DNA from: Legionella nagasakiensis
GTDB taxonomy: Bacteria; Pseudomonadota; Gammaproteobacteria; Legionellales; Legionellaceae
DNA: 64,000 nucleotides
Reading direction: 5' to 3'
Assembly (NCBI RefSeq): GCF_900639915.1
Contig: NZ_CAAAID010000005.1
Location: 118,492-182,491 of the forward strand
Part shown: in pieces, positions 1 through 9,244 of the stretch
How the letters are laid out: each line of letters begins with the position of its first letter
How positions within the stretch are numbered: position 1 is the stretch's first letter
Position numbers and translations under genes: made by a program
Notes under the pieces: generated by a model
The model's input: the letters and a program-made list of their open reading frames with translations, nothing else
The model's database searches: none
Told to the model about the DNA's origin: nothing

Positions 1-1211
1 CGAGTAAATCGATTGCTGGGGTTGGTGTGATTTTTTATGTGATGCTCGCTTTACGCCGCCGGTTAAGCGATAACGGTTGGTTTAAATCAAACGATCTGAC
101 CGAACCGAATATGGCACAATTTCTTGATTTAGTTGCCTTAGGAACCATTGCAGATGTTGTAGCACTTGATCAGAATAATCGGATTTTAGTTGAGCAAGGT
201 ATTTCCCGCATTCGTCAGGGCGTATGCCGTCCTGGCATCAAAGCATTGATTGAGATTTCAGGCCGACGTTGTGAAACAATCGGTGAAGGTGATTTGGGGT
301 ATGCTATTGCACCACGATTAAATGCCGCAGGCAGGCTTGATGATATGTCTTTAGGCATCAATTGTTTGCTATGTGATACGATGGAGCAAGCACGTGTTTT
401 TGCTCGTCATTTGGATGAATTAAACATCGAGCGGCGTAAAATTGAATTGGAAATGAAAGAACAGGCAACCCTTGCTTTGAATAAACTGGCCTTTCAAGTT
501 GATGAAAAAGCGATGCAATTACCGGTGGTTTTGTGTTTGTATGACGAATCTTGGCACCAAGGTGTTATTGGTGTTTTGGCGGGTCGCTTAAAAGAGCGTT
601 ACCATCGTCCAGTCATTGCCTTTGCCAAGGTCAGTGATGATGAACTTAAAGGATCGGCACGTTCTGTATCAGGGTTAAACATTCGAGATATCCTTGCGGC
701 GGTGGATAAAAATAGTCCTGGAATGATTGATAAATTTGGCGGCCATGCGATGGCTGCTGGAGTCAGCTTGCATCCACAGGTTTTCTTGTCCTTTCAACAA
801 GCGCTTACTGCTGAGGTCAGTAAACATATGGATGTGTCACAATGTCAAAATGAGATTTGGAGTGATGGGCCATTGATGGCTACGGATCTCAATAGGGAAG
901 TGGCAACTCTCCTCAAATTAGCAGGTCCGTGGGGACAACAATTTCCTGAACCAATTTTTGATAATGTTTTTGAAATTCTAGAACAACGTCTTGTCGGAGA
1001 ACGGCATTTGAAATTAACATTAATGCATGAACAAAAAAGCGAACCTGTGGATGCCATCGCTTTTAATATTGATCTAAAAGCATGGCCAAATCATCGTGCT
1101 CGCTATATTCATGCTGCTTATAAGTTAGATCTTAATGATTATGGCGGTAGAACTCGAGTGCAATTAATTGTGCTTGCAATGCAAACGTATGCCTCATTAA
1201 ATAGGGAGTAA
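1..1211 (+). CDS. recJ: single-stranded-DNA-specific exonuclease RecJ, C-terminal part (5' end outside window)
   Basis: The frame is open from base 3, so the gene starts before the window. RecJ is a 5'-3' single-strand exonuclease of the DHH phosphoesterase family used in recombination and mismatch repair. Visible are the HQGVIGVLAGRLKERY segment, the SVSGLNIRDIL block and the GGHAMAAGVSL motif of the DHHA1 domain, followed by the C-terminal OB-like region. The catalytic DHH aspartates are mostly upstream of the window. zwf starts 8 bases after the stop, so recJ may be co-transcribed with the sugar operon. Identification is firm; only the 5' end is missing. Confidence 0.93.
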   Translation, partial: SKSIAGVGVIFYVMLALRRRLSDNGWFKSNDLTEPNMAQFLDLVALGTIADVVALDQNNRILVEQGISRIRQGVCRPGIKALIEISGRRCETIGEGDLGYAIAPRLNAAGRLDDMSLGINCLLCDTMEQARVFARHLDELNIERRKIELEMKEQATLALNKLAFQVDEKAMQLPVVLCLYDESWHQGVIGVLAGRLKERYHRPVIAFAKVSDDELKGSARSVSGLNIRDILAAVDKNSPGMIDKFGGHAMAAGVSLHPQVFLSFQQALTAEVSKHMDVSQCQNEIWSDGPLMATDLNREVATLLKLAGPWGQQFPEPIFDNVFEILEQRLVGERHLKLTLMHEQKSEPVDAIAFNIDLKAWPNHRARYIHAAYKLDLNDYGGRTRVQLIVLAMQTYASLNRE

Positions 1212-1219
1212 TAAACATT

Positions 1220-2692
1220 ATGTTCGCAACAACACCGAATGATAAAACTTGCGATCTGATATTATTTGGTGCGAAAGGCGATCTGACTTGTCGCAAATTA
1301 TTACCCGCACTTTATCAATTGGAAAAAGCAGGATTACTTCCGAATGTGACCCGCATCATTGGTATTGCAAGAGATGACATAGAGGAGGCTGCTTATTGCC
1401 AATTTGTTGAAATTCATTTGCATAAATTTTTAAAAGAGAAGATGGATGTTGATGTGTGGAATCGATTGCAGAAAAAACTGCATTATCTGCAAATGGATTT
1501 AACCAATGCATCCGATTATGCCAAGCTAAAGACGGTGACTCAGCCGGATACAAAAGTCGTCATCAGTTATTTTGCAACGCCTCCTTCTTTATTTGGATCA
1601 ATAAGCCAAGGGTTGGCCGAGGTGGGGCTTACTCAAGAGCCCGCTAGAGTCGTTCTTGAAAAGCCGATAGGTCAGGATTTGTTGTCATCCAAACGCATTA
1701 ATGATGAAGTGGCTCGGTATTTTAAAGAAAGCCAGATTTATCGAATTGATCATTATCTTGGTAAGGAAACGGTACTTAATTTACTTGCGTTGCGTTTTGC
1801 CAATGCCATTTTTGCCTCTAATTGGGACAGGACCATGATTGATCATGTGCAGATTTCTGTTGCTGAGGAAGTTGGTGTTGAAGGTCGCTGGTCTTATTAC
1901 GATGAAGCAGGCCAAATGCGTGATATGGTACAAAATCATTTGTTGCAAATTTTATCATTAATTGCCATGGAACCCCCCGCTAATTTGGATGCAGACAGTA
2001 TTCGCGATGAGAAACTGAAGGTTTTAAAAGCATTGCGTCCGATTGATATGGGAAATGTCGGTGAGAAAACCGTTCGTGGGCAATATACGCAAGGCTTTAT
2101 CGGTGGGCAAGCGGTTCCGGGTTATCTTGAGGAACCAGGCGCACGACCAAACAGCCAAACGGAAACGTTTGTGGCCATTAAAATTGATATTGATAATTGG
2201 CGTTGGGCTGGTGTTCCTTTTTATTTGCGCACTGGTAAACGAATGCCGAAAAAATCAAGCGAAGTGGTGATTTGTTTTAGGCCGCAATTGCATAATATTT
2301 TTCATCAGACCTACCGACAATTGCCACCTAACCGATTGATCATTCGTTTACAGCCTGATGAAGGGGTAGAAGTTGAGATCATGAACAAAATTCCCGGCTT
2401 GGGTGAAACAATGCGTTTACAACAAACCAAACTGGATTTAAGTTTTGATAAAACCTTTAAGTCTCAACGGATTGCAGATGCGTATGAACGTTTATTGCTA
2501 GAGGCTTTATTAGGCAATCAGTATTTATTTGTTCGCCGTGATGAGGTAGAGCAAGCTTGGAAATGGGTTGACGGTATTATTGATGCATGGCGCAATCATC
2601 ATGAGCCTCCACGAGCTTATCAAGCTGGTACGTGGGGGCCTATCGCCGCTATTTCTTTGTTGGCGCGCGATGGTCGTAACTGGGACGAATAA
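1220..2692 (+). CDS. zwf: glucose-6-phosphate 1-dehydrogenase
   Basis: The enzyme oxidises glucose-6-phosphate to 6-phosphogluconolactone with NADP(+), the entry step of the Entner-Doudoroff and oxidative pentose phosphate routes. At 490 residues it has normal length. The N-terminal Rossmann motif GAKGDLTCRKLLPALY begins near residue 17, and the substrate-binding RIDHYLGKE signature lies at about residues 175-183. It is the first gene of zwf-pgl-edd-glk-eda; pgl starts one base after its stop codon, which suggests translational coupling. The order matches the Legionella Entner-Doudoroff cluster known from the literature. Confidence 0.97.
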   Translation: MFATTPNDKTCDLILFGAKGDLTCRKLLPALYQLEKAGLLPNVTRIIGIARDDIEEAAYCQFVEIHLHKFLKEKMDVDVWNRLQKKLHYLQMDLTNASDYAKLKTVTQPDTKVVISYFATPPSLFGSISQGLAEVGLTQEPARVVLEKPIGQDLLSSKRINDEVARYFKESQIYRIDHYLGKETVLNLLALRFANAIFASNWDRTMIDHVQISVAEEVGVEGRWSYYDEAGQMRDMVQNHLLQILSLIAMEPPANLDADSIRDEKLKVLKALRPIDMGNVGEKTVRGQYTQGFIGGQAVPGYLEEPGARPNSQTETFVAIKIDIDNWRWAGVPFYLRTGKRMPKKSSEVVICFRPQLHNIFHQTYRQLPPNRLIIRLQPDEGVEVEIMNKIPGLGETMRLQQTKLDLSFDKTFKSQRIADAYERLLLEALLGNQYLFVRRDEVEQAWKWVDGIIDAWRNHHEPPRAYQAGTWGPIAAISLLARDGRNWDE

Positions 2693-2693
2693 A

Positions 2694-3368
2694 ATGCGAT
2701 TACATTCATTTGATCATGTTCAGACATTAAATCAATATTTTTCAGAGCAATTGGCCATGATTTTGACCCAAGCCATTGCGCAACGTGGTCATGCCTATCT
2801 AGTAGTCTCTGGAGGACGTACCCCTGTTGCTTTATTTGATTTACTGGCTCAAACGCCAATTAATTGGGCACAAGTGACGATCACTTTGGCAGATGAGCGA
2901 CAGTTGCCACCAACGGCACAAGACAGTAATGAACGAATGGTCAGAACGCATTTATTACAAGGATTTGCATCGCAGGCAACGTTTATTGGTTTATGCCAGA
3001 ACAATGACGAAGCGGCTATCAACGCAGCGATAGCTGCTTTACCAACCTTTGATGCGGTTATTCTAGGCATGGGTGAAGATGGTCATACGGCTTCGTTATT
3101 TCCCTGTAGTCCCGAAATTCATCTTGGCTTGGCTGATGATACAAAACAGGCCATTGTTAATATTACTCCAGTTTCAGCACCTTATCAGCGAATATCATTA
3201 ACCAGAAAACGATTATTAAATAGTCGGACTGTATTTTTACATTTGGTTGGCGAGAAAAAATTAATGGTTTTTAATCGCGCCATGGCCGAGCAGGATTTTT
3301 TCGCGATGCCAATTCGTGCTTTCTTGCATGATCCACAGGTGGATATTCAGGTGATGTATGCACCGTAG
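2694..3368 (+). CDS. pgl: 6-phosphogluconolactonase
   Basis: The product hydrolyses 6-phosphogluconolactone to 6-phosphogluconate in the cytosol. The 224-residue protein carries SGGRTPVALFDLLAQ near the N-terminus and LGMGEDGHTASLFP in the middle, both typical of the NagB/Pgl fold family. The open frame extends upstream to 2568 inside zwf, but the ATG at 2694 gives the normal family length and sits one base past the zwf stop, so I chose it. Second gene of the Entner-Doudoroff operon. Confidence 0.93.
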   Translation: MRLHSFDHVQTLNQYFSEQLAMILTQAIAQRGHAYLVVSGGRTPVALFDLLAQTPINWAQVTITLADERQLPPTAQDSNERMVRTHLLQGFASQATFIGLCQNNDEAAINAAIAALPTFDAVILGMGEDGHTASLFPCSPEIHLGLADDTKQAIVNITPVSAPYQRISLTRKRLLNSRTVFLHLVGEKKLMVFNRAMAEQDFFAMPIRAFLHDPQVDIQVMYAP

Positions 3369-3434
3369 TTTAAGTCTTCCTAACTCCCGGACCTGTTTGC
3401 GGAAACTAGTCGTGGCAACGAGGTAGTCGTCATT

Positions 3435-5264
3435 ATGAACCAAGTAATAAAAGAGGTGACAGAACGAATCATTGAGCGTAGTGCATACAGCCGAAGCATC
3501 TACCTTGAACGTTTGGAAAAGGCCTGTTTATCGAAGCCACATCGTACAGTTTTGCACTGTGGTAATTTAGCGCACGGTTTTGCCGCTTGTAGTCAAAAAG
3601 ACAAGGCAGCGCTACGTGGCGAAAGTAGAGCCAATATTGCAATTGTATCCGCCTACAACGACATGCTATCGGCTCACCAGCCTTATCAAGATTATCCAGA
3701 ACAATTGAAGCAATCCATAGAAGATGCTGGAGGCATCGCACAATTTGCTGGTGGAGTACCTGCAATGTGTGATGGCATCACTCAAGGCCAAGCTGGCATG
3801 GAATTAAGTTTGATGAGTCGTGATGTTATTGCCATGTCTGCTGCAATCGCATTATCCCATAATATGTTTGATGGTGGGTTAATGCTGGGAATATGCGATA
3901 AAATTGTCCCAGGACTATTGATAGCAGCGCTTTCTTTTGGTCATTTACCGTTTATTTTTGTACCAGCGGGACCTATGCCATCCGGCATTTCAAATTTAGA
4001 AAAAGCACGCATTCGCCAGTTATATGCACAAAGGAAAGTTGATAAAAAAGCACTTCTTGATGCCGAAGCTGCTTCTTATCATACATCTGGCACGTGTACT
4101 TTTTATGGTACTGCTAATTCAAACCAGCTGCTGATGGAAATGATGGGCTTGCAGTTGCCTGGGTCGTCTTTCATAAATCCAAATACTGCTTTACGCCATG
4201 AGTTAACAAAGGCAGCTGCACAGCAGATCATCCAACTGACTCATCTTGGTGACCATTATCTTCCAATTGGTAAGCTCGTTGATGCTAAAACGCTAGTAAA
4301 TGGCATGGTTGGATTATTAGCTACTGGAGGTTCAACCAATCATACGATGCACTTGGTTGCTATTGCACGTGCTGCTGGTTTTATCATTAATTGGGATGAT
4401 TTTTCCGATTTGTCGGTGGCTATTCCATTAGTTACGCGCATTTATCCTAATGGTCAAGCTGATATTAATCATTTTCAACGTGCGGGGGGGATGGCTTATT
4501 TAATTCGCACCTTGTTGGAAGCGAATTTATTACATGAACAAGTGAATACCATTGCAGGATTTGGTTTACACCATTATCTGAAACAACCTGTGTTGCAGGA
4601 AGATACCTTGCTTTGGGTGGATGGTCCTCAAGTTTCTGGCGACAGGGATGTTCTAAGACCCGTTTCTGCGCCATTTAAAAAGCACGGAGGGTTATGCGTA
4701 CTGAAAGGTAATTTGGGACGAGCTGTCATCAAAACATCTTCCTTGCGAGATGATTTAGAAAAAATACAGGCGCCTGCTGTGGTATTTTCCAGCCAGCATG
4801 ATTTGGAAGCGGCGTTTAGAACAGGCGCGTTGGATAAAGACTGCGTGGTGGTGGTTCGTTTTCAGGGACCTAAAGCCTGTGGTATGCCAGAATTGCATAA
4901 ACTAACACCAATGCTTGCTGTCTTGCAGGAACGTGGTTTTCGCGTGGGACTTATAACGGATGGGCGAATGTCTGGGGCTTCAGGCAAAATACCCGCTGCC
5001 ATTCATGTTACCCCAGAAGCGGTTGAGGATGGTTTGATAGCTTATGTACAAACGGGTGATGTTATTTTAATGGATTGGACACGAGGTATTTTGCAATGGC
5101 TTATTTCTGAGCAGGAATTGACGCAGCGTAAGGCAGTCAGACCGGATTTGTCAGATTATTATCATGGGATGGGACGCGAATTGTTCGGTCATATGCGCCA
5201 ACAATTAAGTGGGGCAGAGCAGGGGGCGTGCAGTTTATTTGCTGAGAAACAATATTATGAATAG
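3435..5264 (+). CDS. edd: phosphogluconate dehydratase (Entner-Doudoroff)
   Basis: The enzyme dehydrates 6-phosphogluconate to 2-keto-3-deoxy-6-phosphogluconate. The 609-residue length is that of Edd rather than the shorter IlvD. Motifs of the IlvD/Edd family are visible: [13 protein letters not shown] and [13 protein letters not shown], with cysteines that bind the Fe-S cluster in this family, and [20 protein letters not shown] near the C-terminus. It lies 66 bases after pgl and overlaps the start of glk by 8 bases. Distinguishing Edd from IlvD rests on length and on the pgl/glk/eda neighbours. Confidence 0.96.
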   Translation: MNQVIKEVTERIIERSAYSRSIYLERLEKACLSKPHRTVLHCGNLAHGFAACSQKDKAALRGESRANIAIVSAYNDMLSAHQPYQDYPEQLKQSIEDAGGIAQFAGGVPAMCDGITQGQAGMELSLMSRDVIAMSAAIALSHNMFDGGLMLGICDKIVPGLLIAALSFGHLPFIFVPAGPMPSGISNLEKARIRQLYAQRKVDKKALLDAEAASYHTSGTCTFYGTANSNQLLMEMMGLQLPGSSFINPNTALRHELTKAAAQQIIQLTHLGDHYLPIGKLVDAKTLVNGMVGLLATGGSTNHTMHLVAIARAAGFIINWDDFSDLSVAIPLVTRIYPNGQADINHFQRAGGMAYLIRTLLEANLLHEQVNTIAGFGLHHYLKQPVLQEDTLLWVDGPQVSGDRDVLRPVSAPFKKHGGLCVLKGNLGRAVIKTSSLRDDLEKIQAPAVVFSSQHDLEAAFRTGALDKDCVVVVRFQGPKACGMPELHKLTPMLAVLQERGFRVGLITDGRMSGASGKIPAAIHVTPEAVEDGLIAYVQTGDVILMDWTRGILQWLISEQELTQRKAVRPDLSDYYHGMGRELFGHMRQQLSGAEQGACSLFAEKQYYE

Positions 5265-6252
5265 ACAGCCAGACGATGCAATTGCCATTGTTGCAGATAT
5301 TGGTGGGACAAATGCTCGTTTTGCTTGTGTTAATACGCGTCGTTTTATCATTAAGAACGTCGTGACCTATCGTTGTGCTGATTTTGTAAATTTTGCCGAA
5401 GCTTTTCTCACTTATCAGCAACAGCAAGGTTTAATGACAGTAAAACAGGCGGCAATTGCCGTGGCTTGCCCTGTGCATGATGATTGGATTCGTATGACCA
5501 ATCTAGATTGGCAATTTTCGATTAACGAGATGAAGCGGCATCTTGGTTTGCATCATCTGATGATTATGAATGATTTTGCTGCCGTGGCCATGAGTTTGAT
5601 GCAACTGCCGCCTGAAGAAAAGATTCAGATAGGAGAAGGCGGGATTAAAAATAAAAAGCCTGTCGTGTTTTTAGGGCCTGGTACTGGCTTAGGTCTTGCT
5701 TATCTTATCCCTCATGAAGATCGTTATTTGCCTTTTCCAAGTGAAGGTGGCCATATGGGGTGGAAAGCTCAGACAGAGCAAGAATGGTTTATTCATCGAT
5801 TCTTAACACGTCAGCATGGCCATGTTTCTGTAGAGCGTGTTTTGTCAGGGGCAGGGCTAGAAAGTCTCTATTTAGCACTTGCTGATTATAAGAAACAAGT
5901 CGCAGAACCACGATCTGCTTCTGACATTACAGCTTTGGCATTGACGGGTGAATCATCATTGGCAGTTGATGCCGTAAACCAATTTTTTGCAAGTCTTGGA
6001 AGTTTTGCGGGTGATCTAGCTTTAAATCTCAATGCGTTTGGCGGCGTTTATATTGCTGGTGGTATTGTGCCGAAATTATTGCCTTTGCTTCTGCAAAGCA
6101 AGTTCCGTGCTCGATTTGAAGAAAAAGGGCGGTTTCATTTATTTAACCGTCAAATTGCAACGTATGTGATTACTACAGAGCAACCAGGTTTATTGGGCGC
6201 AGCAGTATATCTAAAACAAAATGGAATGGAAAAAGTGCATGATGTCTTATAA
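5257..6252 (+). CDS. glk: glucokinase
   Basis: ATP-dependent glucose phosphorylation in the cytosol, feeding zwf. The 331-residue protein starts with the phosphate-binding ADIGGTNARFACV motif and has GPGTGLGLAYL and SEGGHMGW, typical of the bacterial group A glucokinases. The frame is open from 5209, but the ATG at 5257 puts the phosphate-binding motif near the N-terminus as in the family. It overlaps edd by 8 bases and is itself overlapped by eda, indicating tight operon packing. Confidence 0.95.
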   Translation: MNRQPDDAIAIVADIGGTNARFACVNTRRFIIKNVVTYRCADFVNFAEAFLTYQQQQGLMTVKQAAIAVACPVHDDWIRMTNLDWQFSINEMKRHLGLHHLMIMNDFAAVAMSLMQLPPEEKIQIGEGGIKNKKPVVFLGPGTGLGLAYLIPHEDRYLPFPSEGGHMGWKAQTEQEWFIHRFLTRQHGHVSVERVLSGAGLESLYLALADYKKQVAEPRSASDITALALTGESSLAVDAVNQFFASLGSFAGDLALNLNAFGGVYIAGGIVPKLLPLLLQSKFRARFEEKGRFHLFNRQIATYVITTEQPGLLGAAVYLKQNGMEKVHDVL

Positions 6253-6895
6253 TTGGCAACAATTACCTGAGGCTTTATTTGATGATAGTCCATTGATTCC
6301 TGTGATAGTGATTCATGAGTTGGAACACGCCATACCCATGGCAAAAGCAATACTTGCTGCAGGTATTCGTATCTTGGAAGTGACTTTACGAACACCGGTT
6401 GCTTTGCAGGCAATCCATCTATTACATCAGGAAGTCCCTGAGGCAATGATTGGCGCAGGTACGATTCTTAATCATCACCAATTACAGCAAGCGATTAAAG
6501 CCGGTGCCGGCTTTGCCATTAGTCCAGGATTTACCCCCACTTTATTGCAAGCAGGCCAAGAATCCGGTATTCCTTTTATTCCAGGAGTGAGTAGTGTTTC
6601 TGAAATAATGATGGGTATGGAATATGGTTATAAACATTTTAAGTTTTTCCCGGCTGAGGCAGTTGGGGGTACAAAAGCTCTGAAATCGATTGCTGGTCCT
6701 TTACCAGATGTGCGCTTCTGTGCTACTGGAGGTATTCACGCACAAAATTTTCTAGATTATTTGGCTTTGCCGAATGTTGCGTGTGTGGGTGGGTCTTGGG
6801 TCATTCCAAATGAAGCAGTCATCAAAAAAGATTGGCAGCAGATAACGGATTTATGTTTAGCAGCGATAAAAAGCGTTTTTGAATATAAGTCCTAA
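6239..6895 (+). CDS. eda: KDPG aldolase (2-keto-3-deoxy-6-phosphogluconate aldolase)
   Basis: Cleaves KDPG to pyruvate and glyceraldehyde-3-phosphate, completing the Entner-Doudoroff route. Class I aldolase motifs are visible: GAGTILNHHQ, ISPGFTP, and HFKFFPAEAVGGTKAL, whose lysine is the Schiff-base residue in this family, then CATGGIHAQN. Two adjacent ATGs at 6239 and 6242 both give about 217 residues; an earlier ATG at 6221 is possible but lengthens the N-terminus beyond the family norm. It overlaps glk by 14 bases and is the last gene of the operon; no sugar transporter follows. Confidence 0.95.
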   Translation: MMSYNWQQLPEALFDDSPLIPVIVIHELEHAIPMAKAILAAGIRILEVTLRTPVALQAIHLLHQEVPEAMIGAGTILNHHQLQQAIKAGAGFAISPGFTPTLLQAGQESGIPFIPGVSSVSEIMMGMEYGYKHFKFFPAEAVGGTKALKSIAGPLPDVRFCATGGIHAQNFLDYLALPNVACVGGSWVIPNEAVIKKDWQQITDLCLAAIKSVFEYKS

Positions 6896-6947
6896 GACTA
6901 ACCTCAGCTTGATTTAATCCTCTTTTCTTTAGATAAGTGCACAGAAC

Positions 6948-7778
6948 CTAGGAGAGTTGGTGGGCAGGGGTGTCGCTAGGTTCGGATTCTTCGGGTTTGC
7001 CTGTTGGTACTGGAGGATGTGCCAAACGATCTTTCAGAGAAGACTGAGGGGGTTGAACTTGACTTGGCATAACAAATGACTCTCCTTTTTTAATTTCTGC
7101 TCCTTCTGGGCCTGGATAATAAAGTTTTCCATCTCTAGCAACGGCTATAACTTGACCGTCTTTTTTTAATTGAACACCATCTAATTTCTGATTTTGAGCT
7201 TGCTCCAGAAAAAAATCGATGGCACTCTGTAACGAAGAAAATTTAAACGTTGCAGATTTTTGACCATCTTTAGCTTCTTGGATTCTAGGCGGTTCATGAC
7301 CTGAAGAATATTTGCCGCTGGAGAGGAATTTTTTATTATAATTTTTGATTATATCATCAAAATGCTCTGCTTTCGCTTTGGCCTCAACGTGAGCAATTGG
7401 TAACGGATAGGATGTGGCAGCAGAAGTGTGTCTAAAAGCAGGTACATGTTCTGCCCCTTTTTGAGGAGACACAGCAGGAGCACGAACTGTAGCAGGGGGT
7501 CTTTTAGTATCAGCAGGGGTGGAAGTCGGTGCAACTTCTTCATCTTCTTTATCTGCTATCGGGTCTTTATTAAAAAGACCCCGCTCTCCACCTCCAAGAT
7601 TAAAAGTTGTGGCTAAAGGATTCTGCAATAAACCACCTATGCCATTTCTTGCACCTCCGATTGCTCCATTAATAGCACCATATGCAGCTAAAGGAATTCC
7701 CAGAGCTACAACGGCTACAAATCCCAGAAAGGACTCCCTGCCCTGAGCTTTCTCTTTATATGTGGACTGGCTTATCTT
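6948..7778 (-). pseudogene. C-terminal fragment of a larger, unidentified protein (5'-truncated)
   Basis: The frame is open on the minus strand from a stop at 7779-7781 to 6948 but contains no ATG near its start; the first alternative codon with a reasonable context is a TTG at 7628. The first 50 codons encode a glycine/alanine-rich hydrophobic segment, followed by a proline/threonine-rich linker, a short folded region (residues around FKFSSLQSAIDFFLEQA, then DGKLYYPGPEGAEI) and a polar tail GKPEESEPSDTPAHQLS. The hydrophobic stretch directly after the upstream stop suggests that only the 3' end of a membrane-anchored or secreted protein survives. I do not recognise the full-length parent. 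It could instead be an intact short gene with a TTG start. Confidence 0.5.
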
Positions 7779-7837
7779 TCAAATTGATGTTTTATTTTTA
7801 GAGCTGAATTGGCATTGAACTCCATAGCTCAATGTGA

Positions 7838-9001
7838 TTATTCATATTGAGGTAAGATAATCGCATTCGAAACTGATTTTAACATGGCTAGGATTCTGTT
7901 CGAGCGTTCTTCTGCAATTTTCTTGGAAACTGCATCTTCTACAAGAAATGATTTGCTCACCCAAACACCAAATTCCTGATTAGCATCAACAAAGGAGCGT
8001 AGTAGTGCATTATAACGAGTAAACGCCTGCATATAATTTCCATTAGCAGCTTTTAATTCTCCCGCTAGGATATATGCGCCAACGAATGCCAAATTATTAC
8101 CTTGGCCAGATAACGGAGAAGGACAATAACCTGCATCGCCGACAAGCGCTATTCGACCTTTGGTCCAACTATTCATTTTTACTTGCATAATAGCATCAAA
8201 ATAAAAATCATCGCTTTCTGGCATTCGATTTAAAATATTTTTTGTTTCCCAGCCAAAATCGCGAAAAGTATCACACAGGAATTTTTTTTGCTGATGCTCA
8301 TCACGAATATCCTTCAGGATATGCTGAGAGCGAAACATAAATCCAGCTCTTGCTATTTCAGGGTTGTTATCGCTATTGATTGATACCAATTTATGATTAG
8401 CTTCACATTCCAGATCTATGTGACTCAAGCTAAGATAATTTGGAATGGTAAATGTACTAAGATACGAACCAAGATGAATTAATTGATATTCATTTTTATC
8501 AAAAATCATGCGCCTTGTAGCAGAGTGAATGCCATCTGCAGCGATCACTATGTCATAATTTTCAACCTTGCCATCCTTGAAATTGACTATAATGTTATCA
8601 GTATTCTGCTGTATGCTAGTAATGGATTGATTGAAATAACAAGGTACATCAGCAATTGTTTTCATCAGGATCTCAACCAAATCACCACGGAGAATTTCGA
8701 CTTCGTCATCTTGCCTGAACCCAAATTTCTCACCATGTTCTTCATGTAGAACCTTGCCCGCCGCATCTACAAAACGACCGTACTTTATTCGCGTGCGCAT
8801 CTCACATATTTGATCATAGATACCCATTTCTCTAGCGATATGAGTTGCTATGCCACGGACATCCAGTGCCTGACCGCCTTTTCTAATAGCAGCAGATTTT
8901 TCAATTAAGATAGGAGAAAAACCAAATTTTCTTAACCAATAACAAATTGCAGGACCAGCTATACCAGCGCCAATGACGAGGATTTTGATGTTTTTAGACA
9001 T
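7838..9001 (-). CDS. FAD-dependent monooxygenase (PHBH/TetX-like family)
   Basis: Flavoprotein monooxygenase of 387 residues. The N-terminal ILVIGAGIAGPAICYWL holds the GxGxxG dinucleotide-binding motif (about residues 12-17), VIAADGIHSATRR is the DG motif of the family, and GDAGYCPSPLSGQGNN near residue 290 is the second FAD-contact motif. The family hydroxylates aromatic or polycyclic substrates and includes the tetracycline-inactivating TetX; the substrate here cannot be told from sequence. It stands alone on the minus strand between a gene fragment and a degraded-looking gap. ATG start at 9001. Confidence 0.85.
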   Translation of the reverse strand: MSKNIKILVIGAGIAGPAICYWLRKFGFSPILIEKSAAIRKGGQALDVRGIATHIAREMGIYDQICEMRTRIKYGRFVDAAGKVLHEEHGEKFGFRQDDEVEILRGDLVEILMKTIADVPCYFNQSITSIQQNTDNIIVNFKDGKVENYDIVIAADGIHSATRRMIFDKNEYQLIHLGSYLSTFTIPNYLSLSHIDLECEANHKLVSINSDNNPEIARAGFMFRSQHILKDIRDEHQQKKFLCDTFRDFGWETKNILNRMPESDDFYFDAIMQVKMNSWTKGRIALVGDAGYCPSPLSGQGNNLAFVGAYILAGELKAANGNYMQAFTRYNALLRSFVDANQEFGVWVSKSFLVEDAVSKKIAEERSNRILAMLKSVSNAIILPQYE

Positions 9002-9012
9002 TAATAATTACC

Positions 9013-9144
9013 TTAATAGATTAAATTTTTTAAGTTTATCCAATCGTTGATTGCTTTAATCACATCATCTACTTGAACTGGCAAATTTAGACAATCTCTA
9101 AATACTAAACCATGCAGATGATTACTCCAGCTTTTCAGCAACAT
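9013..9144 (-). pseudogene. short ORF, possible remnant of a decayed gene
   Basis: The 243-base gap between the FAD monooxygenase and the next gene holds a 43-codon ATG ORF whose end reads LPVQVDDVIKAINDWINLKN, an amphipathic, gene-like sequence. Just upstream, in another stretch, a further coding-looking run (SLKCTPEFCKVVAEGQ) ends in a stop at 9145-9147. I take this as decay of an older gene upstream of the monooxygenase. The family is not recognised. Confidence 0.25.
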
Positions 9145-9244
9145 TTAGTGTCTCAATTGACCTTCCGCTACAACCTTACAGAATTCAGGCGTGCATTTTA
9201 AAGAAACAAAATCTATATGGCACCGATAATTTTACAATATAACT

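Noticed and set aside
1356-2270. Several 60-100-codon ORFs on either strand inside zwf
   Set aside because: They lie wholly inside a clear zwf gene in other frames and have no recognisable motif or ribosome site.
3261-3765. Minus-strand ORFs across the pgl end and edd start
   Set aside because: Antisense frames of real genes, with no protein-like features.
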